DNA of 8,849 bases from Pyrinomonadaceae bacterium (GTDB taxonomy: Bacteria > Acidobacteriota > Blastocatellia > Pyrinomonadales > Pyrinomonadaceae): the NCBI GenBank assembly GCA_018060305.1, contig JAGOWF010000104.1, positions 1 to 8,849 on the forward strand. The letters are read 5' to 3'. Shown piece by piece: positions 6,028 through 8,849 of this stretch (its first letter is position 1; every line of letters starts with the position of its first letter). The position numbers and the translations under genes were made by a program. The notes under the pieces were generated by a model. It ran no database searches and had not been told where the DNA came from. It worked only from the letters and a program-made list of their open reading frames with translations.

Positions 6028-7315
6028 CTTCTTTGGTTCAGACCTGGCTTCGGTCGATCCGCTAATTTCCGACGCCATTGATAGTGAAGTCCGGCGCCAG
6101 ACCAACGGCCTTGAGCTGATCGCATCGGAGAATTTTGTGTCGGAGGCTGTGCTGCAGACGATGGGGACGGTGTTTACTAACAAGTACGCCGAGGGATATC
6201 CTGGCAAACGCTATTACGGCGGGTGCGAGTTTGCGGATGTCGTCGAGCAGGCGGCGATCGACCGCGCAAAAGAGCTTTTTGGCTGCGATCACGCGAATGT
6301 CCAGCCGCACAGCGGAGCACAGGCAAATATGTCGGTGCTGCTGACCGCACTCGAGCACGGCGATACGATATTGGGGATGAACCTGAGCCACGGCGGACAT
6401 TTGACGCATGGTCATCCGCTGAATTTCTCAGGGATCAATTATAAGGTCACGGATTACGGCGTCAACAAAGATACCGAGCAGATCGATTACGACGAGCTGC
6501 AAAGGATCGCTAAAGAATCGCGGCCGAAGCTGCTGATCTGCGGCGCTTCGGCGTATTCGCGGACGATTGATTTTGCACGGATCGGCGAGATCGCCCGCTC
6601 GGTCGGGGCAAAGGTGATGGCTGACATCGCCCATATCGCAGGGCTGGTCGCCACCGGTCTGCATCCATCGCCGGTGCCGCATTGTGAATTTGTCACGACG
6701 ACGACGCACAAGACGCTGCGTGGGCCACGTGGCGGGATGGCAATGTGCAAGGAGGAGTTTGCTGCCGACCTTAACAAACGCGTATTTCCCGGTGTGCAGG
6801 GCGGCCCGCTCGTGCATATTATTGCGGCAAAAGCGGTTGCGTTTGGCGAGGCGCTTAAGCCCGAATTCAAAACCTATCAAAAGCAGGTCATCGCAAATGC
6901 ACAGTCACTCGCCTCGACGCTCAGCGAGGCGGGACTCCGCATCGTTTCGGGCGGAACAGACAATCATTTGATGATGGTCGACGTCTTTATGGACGGCAAG
7001 GGCATAACGGGCAAGGCAGCAGAGAAGGCTCTCGACGAGGTTCACATCACCGTGAACAAGAATACCATTCCCTTTGATACGCAAAAGCCGTTTGTCGCCT
7101 CCGGCATACGTCTCGGCACGCCGGCCCTTACGACGCGTGGAATGAAAGAGGACGAGATGCGTGAGATCGGAGCGATGATCGCCGCGGTTATTCACGATCC
7201 CGAATCTGATGATGTCAAGGTGCGCGTCCGTCGCGAAGTCACCGAACTGACGGCAAAGTTCCCGATGTATCCCGGCCGACTCAAGGCCGTGCAGGGCGAG
7301 GCGACTGTCGGGTGA
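6020..7315 (+). CDS. glyA: Serine hydroxymethyltransferase GlyA
   Basis: Complete 431-residue PLP enzyme, normally a cytosolic homodimer or tetramer. It interconverts serine plus tetrahydrofolate with glycine plus 5,10-methylene-tetrahydrofolate, the main source of one-carbon units for purines, thymidylate and methionine. Landmarks include ELIASENFVS (32-41), YAEGYPGKRYYGG (57-69), the cofactor-binding HSGAQAN (97-103), D202 and H205 in ADIAHIAGL, and the Schiff-base lysine K231 in TTTTHKTLRGPRGG. Also visible are FPGVQGGP and GIRLGTPALTTRGM (substrate carboxylate Arg). Length is slightly above the roughly 415-420 common in bacteria because of a short C-terminal extension (to QGEATVG). The start is ATG 6020, preceded by GAGGGGG. 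It ends the plus-strand run, 7 bases from a convergent gene, with no visible terminator hairpin. Confidence 0.98.
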   Translation: MTNFFGSDLASVDPLISDAIDSEVRRQTNGLELIASENFVSEAVLQTMGTVFTNKYAEGYPGKRYYGGCEFADVVEQAAIDRAKELFGCDHANVQPHSGAQANMSVLLTALEHGDTILGMNLSHGGHLTHGHPLNFSGINYKVTDYGVNKDTEQIDYDELQRIAKESRPKLLICGASAYSRTIDFARIGEIARSVGAKVMADIAHIAGLVATGLHPSPVPHCEFVTTTTHKTLRGPRGGMAMCKEEFAADLNKRVFPGVQGGPLVHIIAAKAVAFGEALKPEFKTYQKQVIANAQSLASTLSEAGLRIVSGGTDNHLMMVDVFMDGKGITGKAAEKALDEVHITVNKNTIPFDTQKPFVASGIRLGTPALTTRGMKEDEMREIGAMIAAVIHDPESDDVKVRVRREVTELTAKFPMYPGRLKAVQGEATVG

Positions 7316-7322
7316 TCTGAGG

Positions 7323-8849
7323 CTATTTTTCGTCGATTCGGTAGAGATTCATCAACACCTTCTCCGGCGTGACCGGCAAGTCGAATTCGGGCGAGCAATC
7401 CGTAAAAGCTTTGACTGCGTTGCGGATGGCGAAATAGGCGCCAATTCCGTACATCAGCGGCGGCTCACCGACAGCTTTTGAGTTGAAGATGGCGAGGTTC
7501 GATCGGTCGGTCGCTAGCGGTTCGACCGCAATCTCTTTTGGGACACTGTAGATGTCGGGCACTTTGTAGGTCGACAAGGCGTTCGACCGCAGACGGCCGT
7601 AGGCGTCGTAAACGACCTCTTCCATCGTCATCCAGCCAAGGCCCTGGACGATGCCGCCCTCGATCTGGCCGAGATCTACAGCCGTGTTCATCGACGAGCC
7701 GAAATCGTGACAGCATCTCACATAATCGACCTCATATCGACCGCGAAGGCAATCGACCGTCACCCCCACAAATGCCGTTCCGTAAACGTGATAAGCGAAC
7801 GGATGCCCCTTCGCCGTCGCCCAGTCAAATCCAATGCCGGGCGTTGCATAATGGCTGTGTTCGCTTAGGTTTACGCGTTGCAGATAGGCTTCCATTATGA
7901 GCGATTGCCACGCTAATGACGTCTTGTCGCCGTTTCGGCAAACAAAGCCATCTGCAAGCGACAAGTCTTTGATACTTTCTGTTTCAACCAGGTCTTTTGC
8001 CACCTCAAATAGTCGATCGCGGATCGTTTCGCAAGCAAGCTGTGTAGCTTTGCCGTTAAGGTCGGCGGCGGCCGAGGCCGCGGTCGGTGACGTGTTAGCG
8101 ATGCGCAGCGTGTTGGTCGTGTGGACTTTCACCGCGTCTATCTCAAGGCCAAACATCCGAGCAGCAACCTGCGCCATCTTTGTATTCACGCCCTGTCCCA
8201 TTTCGACCGCACCGGTCGATACGGCGACCGAGCCATCGGTGTAAACATGAACGAGCGAGCGCGCCTGATTCATCGGCGTCTTAGTGAACGAGATGCCGAA
8301 GCATACGGGCATCGCTGCAACGCCCTTCCTGAAGTAAGTTGACGACGCGTTAAATGCCTCAGCTTCTCGCTGCAGAGCTGCGAAGTCGTACTTGTCGTCG
8401 GCCTGTATCCACGACGTTTCGGCCTCGCTCTCCGCCCGTTGGCCATAAGGGAATTCGTCGCCGTCGATGAGTAGATTGCGCCGTTGAATTTCCGCCGCGC
8501 TTACGCCGAGCTGTTCGGCCGCGTGGGTGATCGCGCATTCGATGACGAACATTCCCTGCGGCCCGCCGAATCCGCGAAAGGCTGTGTTTGGTGGCAAGTT
8601 CGTTCGGCAGCAATACGCGGTCGCGATGACGTTTGGAATGTAATACGAGTTTGTGCAATGAAACAGCGTGCGTTCGAGCACCGGCGGCGAGAGATCGCAG
8701 GCGGCACCGGCGTTTTGATAGAACGACGCTTCGTATGCGACGATCTTGAGGTTCTCATCGAGGCCGATCTTGTAATCCGACGAATACGGATGTCGTTTGC
8801 CTGTCATCCGCATATCTTCCATGCGATGAAGCGCATACTTGACAGGCCG
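7323..8849 (-). CDS. xdhB: Xanthine dehydrogenase molybdenum-binding subunit, C-terminal 508 residues
   Basis: The reading frame enters at 8849 and stops with TAG at 7325-7323. It gives the last 508 residues of a protein usually about 750-800 long, so the N-terminus (including the first substrate glutamate, bovine E802) is off the window. The ATG at 8822 is internal: the codons before it encode RPVKYALHR, a conserved XDH stretch leading into EDMRMTGKRHP. Substrate and molybdenum-site residues are present. In fragment numbering these are R60 (LERTLF, bovine R880), R92 and F94 (FRGFGGPQG), F188-T189 (GISFT, bovine F1009/T1010) and the catalytic E462 (VGEPPL, bovine E1261). EMGQG and NTSPTAAS are also intact. 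It should oxidise hypoxanthine and xanthine to urate, using an FeS/FAD partner encoded elsewhere, probably upstream. The symbol (xdhB in many bacteria) varies between genomes. A related molybdenum hydroxylase with another N-heterocycle substrate is possible but less likely given the purine-site residues. Confidence 0.95.
   Translation of the reverse strand, partial: RPVKYALHRMEDMRMTGKRHPYSSDYKIGLDENLKIVAYEASFYQNAGAACDLSPPVLERTLFHCTNSYYIPNVIATAYCCRTNLPPNTAFRGFGGPQGMFVIECAITHAAEQLGVSAAEIQRRNLLIDGDEFPYGQRAESEAETSWIQADDKYDFAALQREAEAFNASSTYFRKGVAAMPVCFGISFTKTPMNQARSLVHVYTDGSVAVSTGAVEMGQGVNTKMAQVAARMFGLEIDAVKVHTTNTLRIANTSPTAASAAADLNGKATQLACETIRDRLFEVAKDLVETESIKDLSLADGFVCRNGDKTSLAWQSLIMEAYLQRVNLSEHSHYATPGIGFDWATAKGHPFAYHVYGTAFVGVTVDCLRGRYEVDYVRCCHDFGSSMNTAVDLGQIEGGIVQGLGWMTMEEVVYDAYGRLRSNALSTYKVPDIYSVPKEIAVEPLATDRSNLAIFNSKAVGEPPLMYGIGAYFAIRNAVKAFTDCSPEFDLPVTPEKVLMNLYRIDEK

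Larger units (their letters stand above)
1430..7315 (+). other. Predicted six-gene transcription unit
   Basis: Six plus-strand genes follow each other with junctions of -1, +26, -4, -25 and -8 bases (negative means overlap). No terminator-like structure or room for a sizeable promoter exists between them, except possibly the 26-base gap before ligA, which is mostly filled by its ribosome binding site. Internal promoters inside coding sequence cannot be excluded, for example for ligA or glyA. The operon is inferred from spacing only. Confidence 0.55.

Noticed and set aside
6428..6880. 150-codon open frame on the minus strand opposite glyA
   Set aside because: Lies wholly antisense to a clearly identified GlyA. 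The translation is rich in Arg, Cys and His with no recognisable domain, typical of a codon-bias shadow.
7538..8244. Two plus-strand open frames opposite xdhB (7538-7900 and 7897-8244)
   Set aside because: Antisense to highly conserved xanthine dehydrogenase sequence; low-complexity Arg/Ser-rich translations.
8820..8822. ATG at 8822 as the start of the xdhB gene
   Set aside because: The codons upstream to the window edge continue a conserved XDH stretch (RPVKYALHR), and the family needs about 250 more N-terminal residues.

Overview
The window reads as a stretch of bacterial chromosome with mid-to-high GC and very tightly packed genes. I infer an acidobacterium-like organism, perhaps of the Blastocatellia/Pyrinomonadales type. 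The reasons are a PATAN (DUF4388) plus J-domain protein, a mononuclear Rieske oxygenase and an orphan nucleotidyltransferase with a small partner gene, all next to ordinary housekeeping genes. This placement is an impression from protein style; Myxococcota or a related lineage is not excluded.

Layout. Bases 1-1290 (minus strand) hold the first 430 residues of a protein with an N-terminal PATAN/DUF4388 domain, a winged-helix-like segment, a J domain with an intact HPD motif and the start of a TPR-like region; its C-terminus lies outside the window. A short divergent intergenic region (1291-1429) separates it from a run of six plus-strand genes: a COG3375-type GNAT acyltransferase (1430-2173), a Rieske non-heme iron oxygenase alpha subunit (2173-3204), NAD+-dependent DNA ligase LigA (3231-5261), a DUF6036/AbiEii-like nucleotidyltransferase (5258-5827), a 74-residue helical protein (5803-6027) and serine hydroxymethyltransferase GlyA (6020-7315). 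On the minus strand, converging on glyA with a 7-base gap, is the C-terminal two thirds of a xanthine dehydrogenase molybdenum-binding subunit (7323 to beyond 8849).

How the genes fit together. Spacing in the plus-strand run is extreme: 1-base, 4-base, 25-base and 8-base overlaps and a single 26-base gap. It looks like one transcription unit with translational coupling. LigA (replication and repair) and GlyA (one-carbon metabolism) are core enzymes. Between them sits an unexplained nucleotidyltransferase/small-protein pair, the best candidate here for a poorly described two-component module. The GNAT-Rieske pair is a second possible functional unit with unknown substrates. No RNA genes, CRISPR arrays, insertion sequences or convincing terminators were seen.
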